From Halictus rubicundus (Eukaryota > Arthropoda > Insecta > Hymenoptera > Halictidae), in NCBI RefSeq assembly GCF_050948215.1, contig NC_135163.1, forward strand, positions 3,658,001-3,722,000: a stretch of DNA of 64,000 nucleotides, written 5' to 3'. The translations under genes were made by a program, and so were the position numbers. How positions within the stretch are numbered: position 1 is the stretch's first letter; each line of letters opens with the position of its first letter. Below the pieces are notes generated by a model, which was not told where the DNA came from, ran no database searches, and saw only the letters and a list, made by a program, of their open reading frames with translations. Below, one piece after another: positions 11,311-21,515 of the stretch.

Positions 11311-12810
11311 GCTCGACAGTCCTCGGACGGAAATCGGCTTGGAAAATCTTGAATCAAAACGCATAGTTCTGTCAGTTATACGATCTTCGGAGAGGTGGTG
11401 AATCAAAGGGAATACTAATTCCGCGTTGAATAAACCTCAACGAATCGAACATTTCTCGAACCTCCATCGACGGAAACGTAATTTCATTCGTTCGACACGG
11501 ATCCGCAATTCGCGAGTCGAGAATCTCGGCCATCCGATTGAACCGGAGGCGCAGGTGTCAGTGATGTCAGTGTTAATGCGCCGAATCCTGTGCAAAGCTC
11601 CATTTAGCCAGGAAGATTAAAGCTAATACACGCGATAAGGATTATGGGGCGGGATCCATTCATAAAACGAAATGACTGGCGCAACGAAAATGGCAACGGG
11701 TGTCTCGTACGACAACTGCGGACAGGTTTTCTCTTTCTCTCGGGCTTCGAATAATTAGCTCTCTTTCTGCCAGCAATTTGCGGTCGAGTCGAACGTACGA
11801 CTTTATCAAAGCAATACATTGTTTATTCGCAAACTGTCGGATTAAACGGCGCAAACTGCGATCGTCCCGTTGCCCGACGGTTTAACCCTTTTTGCGGCAA
11901 CACTCTCATTCAGCCCGCGCCCTTCACCCTCGGTCCCTTTTCTTCGTGAATCGCAATTTTCTCTTTCCTGTGTATTTCGCGGACCGTTGCTCTACCTTTG
12001 GACGACCCCGGTTGCTTTATTTAGACTTTTCCATTTACTTCTCTGTTCCTCCGTGACCATTCATTCCTTTATCTTATTTCTTTCTTCTTTTTATTCTCCT
12101 CCCCCTTTCCCGTTTGTACTCGACTCTATTAGGATTGCCGCGCGCTGGACATACACCATTTTTCTCTCTTTCTCTTTGGCTCTTTTGTGCCGACTCTCGG
12201 GGAACGCGCCGCTGAGATCCATTGCTCGTTCGTTAATCGGGCCACAACTTTCTCCTGATTATCAAAGAGCACTTCGAGAGAAACAGAAAGCCGTCGCCAC
12301 TCCGATGTAATTGAGAACGCGGCAACTAATTCGGTGCAACTACACGCTTTGCACGTCGTCGATCACGACGTGCTGCACCAGTGCTCGGTTAAAGGGCCCA
12401 GCCTGATTTTCGTCGGATATGACACGTTCGAAAGCTTATAAAGAACCCTTTTTGCCAAGTTTCTGCCCTCTACCTCGTCCGTAAAGGTAGCCACGGAAAA
12501 GGAAAAATCAGTGTTTGCCCTATCTTTCATATTTAATCGCATCTACAAATTCTAAAAGAAGTCCGACACATTTATCATATCGAACCACACGTTCGAGAAT
12601 TTTTTCCGATTTTTCGGTTGGTCTTGTAAAAAATTAGAAACACGGAAAAATACGGATTTCATATTAAAATTTTGTCGGAGTCAATATTGTGGACGTTATT
12701 GATCCTACAGGCGCGTTAAATACTAGTGATAACATGGAAAGTGTATTTTCAAGTTTTACTATGAAACTTTAAAAAATGCGAACTGTGTTATTTTTTCTGT
12801 AACACAGTGT
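11311..12810. other. No gene recognised; pyrimidine-rich tract
   Basis: Bases 11880-12200 are strongly pyrimidine-rich on the plus strand and keep a 146-codon frame open (11870-12310). Its serine, proline, leucine and phenylalanine content follows from the composition. No motif or start context supports it. Confidence 0.45.
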
Positions 12811-13106
12811 AATTGCAGCACCAATGGATAGCTGAGATTCTTCCGAGTAAAATGAGTCCAAACACGAGGTAAATCAGACTAATTGTGCTGATTTAATATG
12901 GAACAGACCTCGAGCTACTATCCCCACTACCGCGCTGCGACCCCCACTCCCATAAATGACTCGCGTGAGCGCGGTAGTGGGGGTAGCGGCTCGAGCATTG
13001 GCTGCTCGAGCAGGCCTGATTTGAATTGCTAAAAATAATCCGATTTACATCGTGTTTGGGCTTATTTTAATTGAAAAAATCTCGGCTATCCATTGCTACC
13101 ACAATT
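12811..13106. mobile_element. 296-bp foldback element with GC-rich core
   Basis: The outer arms pair: left CCAATGGATAGCTGAGATT against right CTCGGCTATCCATTGCTACC. Next come CCAAACACGAGGTAAATC and its inverted partner. The centre at about 12915-13005 has CTATCCCCACTACCGCG and CGCGGTAGTGGGGGTAG, a core also seen in family A although the outer arms are unrelated. Non-coding. No target duplication was recognised. Confidence 0.8.
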
Positions 13107-15239
13107 ATGAAGGCAAGAGAAACAACATAAACATTATACCGATTCTCTCACTTTATCGAACCGTGCACGAGTCAGTTCTTGGGTGAAAAAAGGATGTCCC
13201 GCTCGCGGGAATTTAACTGCTAAGCTCCCGTGTGCTGGTGTAAATTTAACCGTGCACTACTGTAATGGAATTTCGGTGGGCGACCGTCAAGCCTATCGGA
13301 ACGAGAACAAACCGTCCGATTTGTTTGGAGAAACGAGGCGAACGTGACCAGAAATCAGCGGACGATTATTCGCCGGATCCGATAGAACGATGTTTATGGC
13401 CGCTATTTTCTCGTCCTTTTTACAACCCTGGCTCACGAGCCACCGGACCGATAAAATTTCACCCGTTGGTCCGCAAAGCCTCGCACATCGTACGTTATTA
13501 ACACGATCGCCGGCCGATGGGTCGAACAAGATTTCATTCAAGAATTTGCGAAGCGAACTGGCTCGCGAGGGAACATGGTGTCGAGGTTATTTGAATGCTG
13601 CGAAGATACGTGGAGCTTTTCTGAAACCTGTGAGAGAAATACAGAGGATCGAAAAAGCATTTAAACCGATATGCTTTCGCATCAGTCATTCTTTTAAAAG
13701 TACGTTTTAGCATGATAAAGCGGATGGAATAGATCAAGAGACGTTTCGAAAGCGTTGGAAAATTTTTGTATAACTGAATTTATTGAAAGATCCATAGTCT
13801 ATTCGTGACTGAAAATTATTGACATAGATCGCTGCCTACGCGTTGAAAATTCGTTCACATTTTCCGACATTATAAAGTTAATTATCAAGGTTGGAAAAAT
13901 TATTTTGCAATAGCCCGATCCTTTCTGAATAAAACAAAAAAATATTTAGCTCAATCGGACAAACAGTTCCCGAGATAAAAATTCGTAAGTGAAGCTCATT
14001 TTCGCAAAAATTGCAAACTATGAAGGCCTGTAATTTTTAAACAAATTCTAAACCGGCAAAATGATGACTTAAACTCCCCCTAATTTCACATGGACTACAA
14101 CATATTTCATTTAGAACAAAATCGCCGACGGTGAGGTCAAAGAGTGACTCGTTTGGCGTAGAATCATTCTAACAATCATTACCATAATACATTTTGTTGG
14201 AAATCATTTTTGTATAAGTTGGTATGAATGTGAACGGAGTGAGTGAGACGAACAGAGTGAGAGAGTAAGTACCGCATTGAATGTACGCGTGTGTAAGCCG
14301 GTCTGTTGAAAAGAATTGAATAAAATATATATTAAAATAAATGAAAGGAGAAATCCAACACTTTTATGAACACGGCTTAATTAAATTCAAAATGAAAGAA
14401 AACAGAGTTAGACGTTATCGATGCTTGTATCTCGAGACTTCGTTTAATTTTATTTTTCCTGTACCACGCAAAGCATATTTGATCAACCTAACAACTTCAT
14501 CTTTCGCGAATGAGTTAATGCATAGTGTAACATGCAAATCAGTCTCATTGCCACAAAAAAAAAAAAAGAAGATAAGACGGATCCGGGTTAAAGCTTTCTG
14601 CCGCCGAATTCGGTGCTTATCGCAGAAATACAAATTTGTTTGTGAATTACAAACGACGCGGGTGATCGATGTCGCTGCGACAGAGATCAAGCGAAATTTA
14701 TCTAAACCGGCATCGAGTAATTTATTCGACGTATTATGCAGGCGGAGGCGACATATTGCTACAGCATTGAATTAATTGCCTTTCGACGTGGCTGGGACCG
14801 TGACACGTTTAACGATGCATTTATAATAAAGCGTTAATGCGAAAACAGCGCGTAACGCTCGTTCCGTGTGTAGGAATCAACGCGGCCTGGGCACTCCAAT
14901 AACTTATGCGAGCCATCAGAGAATTAAATCCGACTTTTTAACGTGTCTCATCGATAAACATCTGTTTCCTTCTCCGGGGAGATGCTCGCGGAAACTATGT
15001 AGGTGTTCATTTCATAGTAAAACCGTCGCGAGTCCCGACTGCGCGAGAGCGATTGCATTATTGCGATTGCATTATAACAGAATTACTGTCACTCGGTGTT
15101 CTAAGAGTAGATTACGCGACGCTAGGCCAAAAACTGACTGTGTTTTATTTACACGATTCGTTGAGGAACGTAGCGTCCGTGTAGAAACTGTTGAGTGTGC
15201 TACGTAGCCGTTAAAGCCAAAACTCTAAACCTAAGCCGA
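13107..15239. other. No gene recognised
   Basis: Two kilobases with only short frames. The longest, 14341-14775 plus (144 codons), includes a poly-lysine run from an A tract at 14553-14566 and has no recognised motif. A short repeated GTGAGTGAGACG-like text lies near 14240. Confidence 0.45.
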
Positions 15240-15345
15240 ACTTTGTAAACTTTCGGGGTCCCGACCCAACTCGACCCGACCACGGCCCGACCCGACCCGA
15301 GGCTCACACACCCGACATTTCGGGTACCCGCACATTCCTGATATA
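15240..15345 (+). repeat. CCCGACC-rich simple repeat patch
   Basis: Irregular reiteration of CGACCCGACC at 15258-15300, then CCCGACATTTCGGGTACCCG. It resembles decayed simple sequence and is not coding. Confidence 0.6.
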
Positions 15346-15939
15346 CGTTACACTGAGACCGGGAGTTAGGAAGTGATAAATTGTAAATCTAGTCGATATC
15401 TACAATAAGAAATACGTTTGTTAAAATAAATATACATGGAGTTAATATAGTAACCGATTATATTCATCATATTAGAGAATACGATTGGCAAGATTATTTA
15501 TGACGACAGGTCTGTTTCGCAACACAGTCTTTGTTATATTTTAGATGTTACCAGCACGAAACACCTTAGAATTTCAGTCTGCTCAATTTTCTCAGTTTAG
15601 TAATAGTAAAAGTGATATTATGGAAGTTATTGCGGAAGATATTGAGTGCCAGTTTTATTACGGTGTTTAGTATCAGTGAAGAGCACTTTATGATAATCGC
15701 TCATACCGTGTATGCGATGAATTATTATATTATACCGCGATAGTTAAAATGTTATATCAGTCATTGCATTCTACTTTTCTGAGACTCGACGAAATACTAG
15801 AACACATCGTTCTAATAAAATTATAAAATACGACTAGCATTGAACACAACGCTACCCAATCGCTTGACTGTTTCCTTTGAGGAGTACTAAGACAGGCGAA
15901 GACACGTGACAAGATAAAACTTAGCATTAGTATTAGTAT
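15346..15939. other. No gene recognised
   Basis: AT-rich, with many stops in all frames. Nothing identifiable. Confidence 0.5.
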
Positions 15940-16147
15940 TTCAGTAGAAATAATTTTGAAGAGGTAAAAAAACACACGTTTTTGATTTTTTTAACTACAT
16001 GCCCCCACTTTGAAAAATCTGAAAAATTATATGTTATCAACTATAACGAGATGCTAAAACTGTAAAAATATAAACTTAGTATATCATAACTTCTATAACA
16101 CATCAATATTTGAAAATTTGGATTATTTCTTAAAATTCGGATTCGAA
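15940..16147 (+). repeat. Lead-in block of dispersed repeat shared with 2.3 kb
   Basis: Matches 2325-2520 (AGGTAAAAAA, TTTTTTTAACT, TATAACGAGATGCTAAAACT). It occurs once here, directly before the tandem array, so the original element probably comprised this block plus one array unit. Confidence 0.65.
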
Positions 16148-17166
16148 GCTAAAAATTCTGAAAAAATTCATAGATGTGTAGTATAATAGCTAAAATACGT
16201 CTAATTTTTTTCAGAATTTTCAATGGTGGAGAGTAAGAGAAATTACGGAAAACCCTGATTTTCTTCGTTATCCCATTACTACCCCCCGTGTAGTCATATA
16301 GGGTAGAAAATTGGCACAGAGTATTTTCCTTGGATAAGCTATCGAATGGCCCATTACAAATTCAATTTGGTTTGGGGGCACCTTTGACCTCCTTATCCGG
16401 CTGTGAGCACAAACTGTACAGCGTTCAGGGTCGCGAAGATTCACGGTATCTGGAGGGACGTCGCCATTCACTGGTCATCGTGAGTCTAAAAATTCTGAAA
16501 AAATTCATAGATGTGTAGCCTAATAGCTAAAATACGTCTAATTTTTTTCAGAATTTTCAATGGAGGAGAGTAAGAGAAATTACGGAAAAACCTGATTTTC
16601 TTTGTCACCCCATTACTACCCCCAGTGTCGTCATATAGGGTTGAAAATTGGCACAGAGTATTTTCCTTGGATAAGCTATCGAATGGCCCATTACAAATTC
16701 AATTTGGTTTGGGGGCACCTTTGACCTCCTTATCCGGCTGTGAGCACAAACTGTACAGCGTTCAGGGTCGCGAAGATTCACAGTATCTGGAGGGACGTCG
16801 CCATTCACTGGTCATCGTGAGTCTAAAAATTCTGAAAAAATGCATAGATGTGTAGCCTAATAGCTAAAATACGTCTAATTTTTTTCAGAATTTTCAATGG
16901 AGGAGAGTAAGAGAAATTACGGAAAAACCTGATTTTCTTTGTCACCCCATTACTACCCCCCGTGTAGTCATATAGGGTTGAAAATTGGCACAGAGTATTT
17001 TCCGTAGATAAGCTATCGAATGGCCCATTACAAATTCAATTTGGTTTGGGGTCACCTTTGAACTCCTGATCCGGCTGTACCCTTCAAGTGAGCACAAACT
17101 GTACAGCGTTCAGGGTCGCGAAGATTCACGGTATCTGGAGGGACGTCGCCATTCACTGGTCACCGT
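16148..17166 (+). repeat. 337-bp tandem repeat, three units
   Basis: Units begin near 16148, 16484 and 16821 at AAAATTCTGAAAAAA. Each contains TTTTTTTCAGAATTTT (pairing with the start), CACCCCATTACTACCCCC, TTGGCACAGAGTATTTTCC, TTCAATTTGGTTTGGGG and GTTCAGGGTCGCGAAGATTC, and ends at CACTGGTCA. The third unit has a short insertion near 17080 (ACCCTTCAAG). The 61-77 codon frames inside recur only because the units do. Confidence 0.9.
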
Positions 17167-17820
17167 CGTTCTGCACGATACAAAACATGTTTCGCCGGTA
17201 TAACTTGCGCAGTTCGGATATATTACTCGACCGGGTTAATTGATTCAAATTTGCATGTATAACCCGTATGCACTCGGCAACGCAACGACACCCGGAGACC
17301 AGTTCTTCCACCCACGACCCAATTCGGAATAGTTGACCCGATAGCCGGGGCCGTTCGCGTCGTGATATTATTAGAGGGCTTAGTTCGACCGCATCTCCGT
17401 ACTTTTCCATTACCGGGGATTTCCCTGTCACGTGTATGTCCGAACGTTATTACCATTAACGGGGAACAACTTTTATCCGAGGCACTGCGGCCGTGGTGCG
17501 CGTTACATCGCATAAAATAAAACGTCGGGTCCCGTTCAGTTATTCCGGGTGGCGCTCGAGAGCGCGGATTACAGTCTCTCGCTAAAATATCCTCTGCACT
17601 GGCTAAACGACTCTTTTTTTTCTTTTAATTTCTCGTTAATAGAATCAGGAATATATCGGCGGTGCTGCCCGACACCGTGATCCTCCCGGTTTACTTCAGT
17701 GCAGTTTTACAAGGCCGTCCAGATTAATCCGGAATTTTTTAACCGGCAGTTCTCATAAAGAAACAAAGCAATTTTTGATAAGATAACTCACCAGGCACCT
17801 TACCGATCTGCGATCGAGCA
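17167..17820. other. No gene recognised
   Basis: Follows the 337-bp array. Two overlapping minus-strand frames of 92-96 codons start in the array edge and show no domain. Confidence 0.45.
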
Positions 17821-18180
17821 ATGTCAGCGACGAATCGAGAACACGACCGAAGATCGGCAATACTCGAGACGCTTCGTGCCGGAAAATCGGTCGCGGAAAT
17901 CATTCCGTGGTTTGGCTTCAAGAAGACGCAAGTTTACGACCCAGCCACGAAATTCTGGAATTCTGACAAACGGTGGGAGGTAACTGCGCCCCGGGCAGTT
18001 CGCAGGAATCGTGCTGATCGCACGGGAAGCGCGGAATTCGTGATCGAATTTAAAGAGAAGATTAATCAGACTTTCCATAGAGTCTGACGTAGATTTAAGT
18101 ATCGCGAGACTCTGCGAAGAATGTGTAAGGAATTGAGAAAATTTTTAGACGGAGACCACGAACTTTCAAAAATTATGGAA
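17821..18180 (+). pseudogene. Decayed mariner-like transposase N-terminus
   Basis: The frame at 17821-18087 encodes a start resembling the DNA-binding N-terminus of some mariner-like transposases. A helix-turn-helix-like stretch (AILETLRAGKSVAEII, then FKKTQVYD) comes at residues 14-41, followed by a basic linker and a second conserved-looking stretch near residues 72-85 (FVIEFKEKINQ). After that the similarity seems to continue in another frame with DLSIARLCEEC at about 18090-18122, implying a frameshift. The catalytic domain is absent, and DNA beyond 18180 is unrelated. This is a remnant, not a working gene. The family call rests on motif memory only; a decayed host exon is the alternative. 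Confidence 0.5.
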
Positions 18181-18525
18181 TAATCGTCGGTAGACAATAT
18201 GGGAACTATTATCGTCTATGGTATCGTTACCAAGGTATCAAATACACGAATAACCAGGTTCGCACGCCAAATATTCACAAGTGCAGTAGGTGCACAATTA
18301 ACCGTCCGCTGTTGGGACCGAATTGCAGAAGCTCAAGTGTACAAAAGAGCTTAAGTGGGCACTAGTGTGCTCGCAAACTGTGAAGCGAGCAGCACTACAT
18401 TTTCCCTTAAAACAATGAATTATACAGGTTGCAGCAGCCAAATTATTTAAATATTTCCTATATTTACTATTGTGTAAAGAAACTACTCAGTTCACAAGGT
18501 TGACACCTCGTCATACAATGACATT
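18181..18525. other. No gene recognised
   Basis: Stop-rich in all frames. No repeat or RNA feature identified. Confidence 0.5.
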
Positions 18526-18768
18526 TTAACACGTCGACTGCCATGTCACCCATATGTGGGTGACGGAATTATTTGTCCAGTTTTCAAAATGAATTTTTAC
18601 GTTAATATATTCATTGTACCAAGTTTAATTAGGATCTGTGAAATGCAAGAAAGTTGGAGGACTACTCAATATCGTACATTTAATTTCTTTCAATTTTGAT
18701 TTCATTAAATAACTTACTTTGATTTTATGGAAGTTATGAGGTTTCTAGTTTGCCAGTCAAAGTGTTAA
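18526..18768. mobile_element. TTAA-flanked MITE with CACNTNGACTG ends
   Basis: TTAA at 18526-18529 and 18765-18768. Termini are CACGTCGACTGCCA and TTTGCCAGTCAAAGTG, inverted with mismatches. The left end holds a small hairpin (GTCACCCATATGTGGGTGAC). A 235-bp AT-rich non-coding body. piggyBac-like by target site only. Confidence 0.75.
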
Positions 18769-18797
18769 ACGCGTATCGAACGCTAGTAGTAGGTATA

Positions 18798-18995
18798 CAG
18801 TGATTTCTCTATATATGTCGCCAAGGTCTGGATGATAAACGTCGCAGAATTATCCCCACTACCGTGGGGCATATACCCCGAAGCTCGAGAGGCCTCGGAC
18901 GCCGAGGAGTGTAAACATAATACTCGGGTATGTCTCCTGGACGATACATGACGCTGGCAAGACCAGTGTTGTTGACATATATCGAGAGTCCACTG
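18798..18995 (+). mobile_element. Family A foldback MITE, copy 6 (reference copy)
   Basis: The best-bounded full copy: 198 bp between TA (18796-18797) and TA (18996-18997). Left arm CAGTGATTTCTCTATATATG, right arm CATATATCGAGAGTCCACTG. Between them are TGGATGATAAACGTCGCAGA, CCCCACTACCGTGGGGCATA, GAGGCCTCGGACGCCGAGG and TCTCCTGGACGATACATG, in that order. No coding capacity. Confidence 0.9.
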
Positions 18996-18997
18996 TA

Positions 18998-19471
18998 GCA
19001 TTCGAATATCAACGCGAATAACTGTAATCCATTCTACAACAATGTAGTTTTAACAGACCGGTATGGTTAACTAGGATTAGTTTCTCTGTCAGATTACACA
19101 CTTTCGCGGCACAATGTACATGCGCGTGAATGCGCGCTGCGGACATCCCCGCGTCCAGAAAGCCCCAGCGGCGCGGCATCTGCGTCCAATTACAGGACCA
19201 TCCGAATATCCACGAAACCGGATAAAACACCGGCCGACCTATCAGAAATACCGTAATTCCGTGCACGTCCGGCTAATTCCCGCGAAAAACGGGACAGCAA
19301 CCTTATCTCGCGGCAGCACCCGCTATACACAGGAATAGCGGGGAAGAAGCATGTTCAGACGCAACGCAATGCAGGACCCACGAAAGGGTCTCTCTCGAAT
19401 CTGACACCGAGTCCCAACCACTTCGACCACCCTTGCTAGAGGCAATAAATTAACCTAAGAGTCGAAGACTC
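18998..19471. other. No gene recognised
   Basis: Mixed composition with short frames only. It may form the upstream half of a possible solo LTR (see findings) that is interrupted by the next element. Confidence 0.4.
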
Positions 19472-19913
19472 TTAAGGGGGCCGGCAGGGTTTGCAATCCA
19501 TATACGTATGCATGGGTCAAAACCTTTTCAAACTATCGCTTCAATATTTCAATGAGCAGTTTAGAAGTGGTCAATTGTGTTTCCTAAAAGTCCAATCTAT
19601 GTCTGTATAGAGCCCAAATTGCGAATTTCTACCTCATCGTGGAGTAATTTGTAATACTCGGCAGAAAATTCGAATTCTGAAGCAAGTATGACGTCACAAG
19701 ACGGCTACCGCTGAGAGATTCTCTTAATTTCGCGAGATTTAGTGTTCGTATCGAAAAAAGGGCTCTATACAGACATAGCAAAGACATGTACAAACACGGT
19801 GGTATGCATTTTTAATTGATTACTTACTTATTTAAGACGTAAAATGTCTAGAAAAAAAGGCATAGCGTAACATAGCGTGACAGTCAAGGCCAAATGCCTG
19901 CCGGCCCCCTTAA
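19472..19913. mobile_element. TTAA-flanked foldback element, GGGGGCCGGCAGG ends
   Basis: TTAA at 19472-19475 and 19910-19913 flanks a 434-bp element with near-perfect termini GGGGGCCGGCAGG and CCTGCCGGCCCCC. Inside, CTATGTCTGTATAGAGCCC near 19600 pairs with GGGCTCTATACAGACATAG near 19760, so most of it can fold back. Non-coding. The GC-rich ends differ from the other TTAA elements here. Confidence 0.85.
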
Positions 19914-20410
19914 GACCCAAACGACGGGACTCTCGTCCCATTTTCTCCACGAGTTTCCGACACATAACCATGTAAGACAGCGTCTGGACAATTTCTAACC
20001 ACTCACCCCCAATTTTCTCCCTCTACCATTTACCACCTCCACCACCAATTTCACATCTCTTAAATACCCATCTGTGCGTGCGAGTCCTCAGTCTTCAGTT
20101 TGTATACAATCAGTTCTCAACTAGTCACATCTTTGCACAGTCGTTATAATTAAACTACGTGTTATTGTTATTAACAAGTTGTCCATTTTCTCTACTACTC
20201 AAAACACCTCACCATCAAAAAGAACTACCCAGCACGGTTTTAATTAACCAAGCAGGAGTGACAGATGAGAGGAAGGTCGACTTAACCGATCCTTTCCATC
20301 TACGCACGTACATACAAAAGCAAGAGGAGAGAGAGAGAGATGAACGCTGCGATCGCGGGGAAAATCCTCAACCGCCTCCGACATCCCAGCGTCTAAGGCA
20401 TGGCCCGCTA
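19914..20410. other. No gene recognised; possible LTR-like promoter text
   Basis: Bases 20055-20170 read CTTAAATACC, then CAGTCTTCAGTTTG, then a pyrimidine-poor leader, an arrangement reminiscent of the TATA box and start region of an LTR or other insect promoter. No reverse transcriptase or primer-binding site was found, so the call is weak. Confidence 0.3.
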
Positions 20411-20628
20411 GGCCAGATGAAGGGAGGGAGCACGAATTGAGGGGAAGAAGTTACCCTCTCCCTGCCAGTAGCGGGTTGGTCACGTGACATTGTGACAGAG
20501 ACGGAACGCGTCACGTGACATTGTGACAGAGACGGAACGCGTCACGTGACCGAGCCGCGACGGAAGCGTGGGGGAACAGCGCGGTGCAAGGGGAAATTTA
20601 GAGTGGGGGAACAAGTCTTGATCTGGCG
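20411..20628 (+). mobile_element. Family B repeat, copy 2 (complete-looking)
   Basis: Begins GCCAGATGAAGGG and ends CTTGATCTGGCG, so the termini are inverted. It includes GAGCACGAATTGAGGGG and GTTACCCTCTCCCTGCC, matching 26367-26450. Inside is a perfect 33-bp tandem duplication (starting CACGTGACATTGTGACAG) at about 20481-20550. Non-coding. Confidence 0.75.
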
Positions 20629-20680
20629 TGTGCCATATCTATAGCTTTACTGACGAGTCCTCTAGCGGACCCAGGCCGAA

Positions 20681-21515
20681 TTTACACTTCATGCGTCGGA
20701 ATTTATGTGCTGATGACGCACAATGGAGGCCTAAAATATCGAAATGAATCGTGACGGTCCTGTCAACGAGTGAAAATAGTCTTATCATATTTTTTCCAGC
20801 ACTGTCGAGGAATCATTATAGGTCGGCGAGCGTCAATGCCCAGACGTCGGGTCGGGCCGGGCCGAAACGCTCCCATTCCTTCTCCAAAGTGTGTTACACT
20901 TCATGCCTCGGAATTTATGTGCTCGTGACGCGCGACGGAGGCCTAAAAAATCGAAATTAATCGTGACGGTCCTGTCAACGAGTGAAAATAGTCTTATCAT
21001 ATTTTTTCCAGCACTGTCGAGGAATCATTATAGGTCGGCGAGCGTCAATGCCCAGACGTCGGGTCGGGCCGGGCCGGAACGCTCCCATTCCTTCTCCAAA
21101 GTGTGTTACACTTCATGCCTCGGAATTTATGTGCTCGTGACGCGCGACGGAGGCCTAAAAAATCGAAATTAATCGTGACGGTCCTGTCAACGAGTGAAAA
21201 TAGTCTTATCATATTTTTTCCAGCACTGTCGAGGAATCATTATAGGTCGGCGAGCGTCAATGCCCAGACGTCGGGTCGGGCCGGGCCGGAACGCTCCCAT
21301 TCCTTCTCCAAAGTGTGTTACACTTCATGCCTCGGAATTTATGTGCTCGTGACGCGCGACGGAGGCCTAAAAAATCGAAATTAATCGTGACGGTCCTGTC
21401 AACGAGTGAAAAGAGTCTTATCATATTTTGTCCAGCACTGTAGTAGACGAGATAAAGGCATCTGTCGAGGAATCATTACAGCGTCAATGCCTAGACGTGT
21501 CGGGTCGGGCCGAAA
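20681..21515 (+). repeat. 212-bp satellite-like array, three full units plus ends
   Basis: The phrase ATTTATGTGCTCGTGACGCG recurs at 212-bp steps (partial near 20697, then about 20909, 21121 and 21333). Units include GTCCTGTCAACGAGTGAAAA, CACTGTCGAGGAATCATTAT and CGTCGGGTCGGGCCGGGCCG. The middle units are almost identical, the first is diverged and the last breaks up after 21440. Frames of 93 codons recur at the same step but 212 is not a multiple of three, so they are not one protein. Confidence 0.93.

Noticed and set aside
11870..12310. 146-codon plus-strand frame that might suggest membrane segments
   Set aside because: Hydrophobic content follows from a pyrimidine-rich tract; no supporting features.
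20751..21384. Three near-identical 69-93 codon frames
   Set aside because: They recur every 212 bp because of the tandem array, lie in successive different frames, and have no motif.
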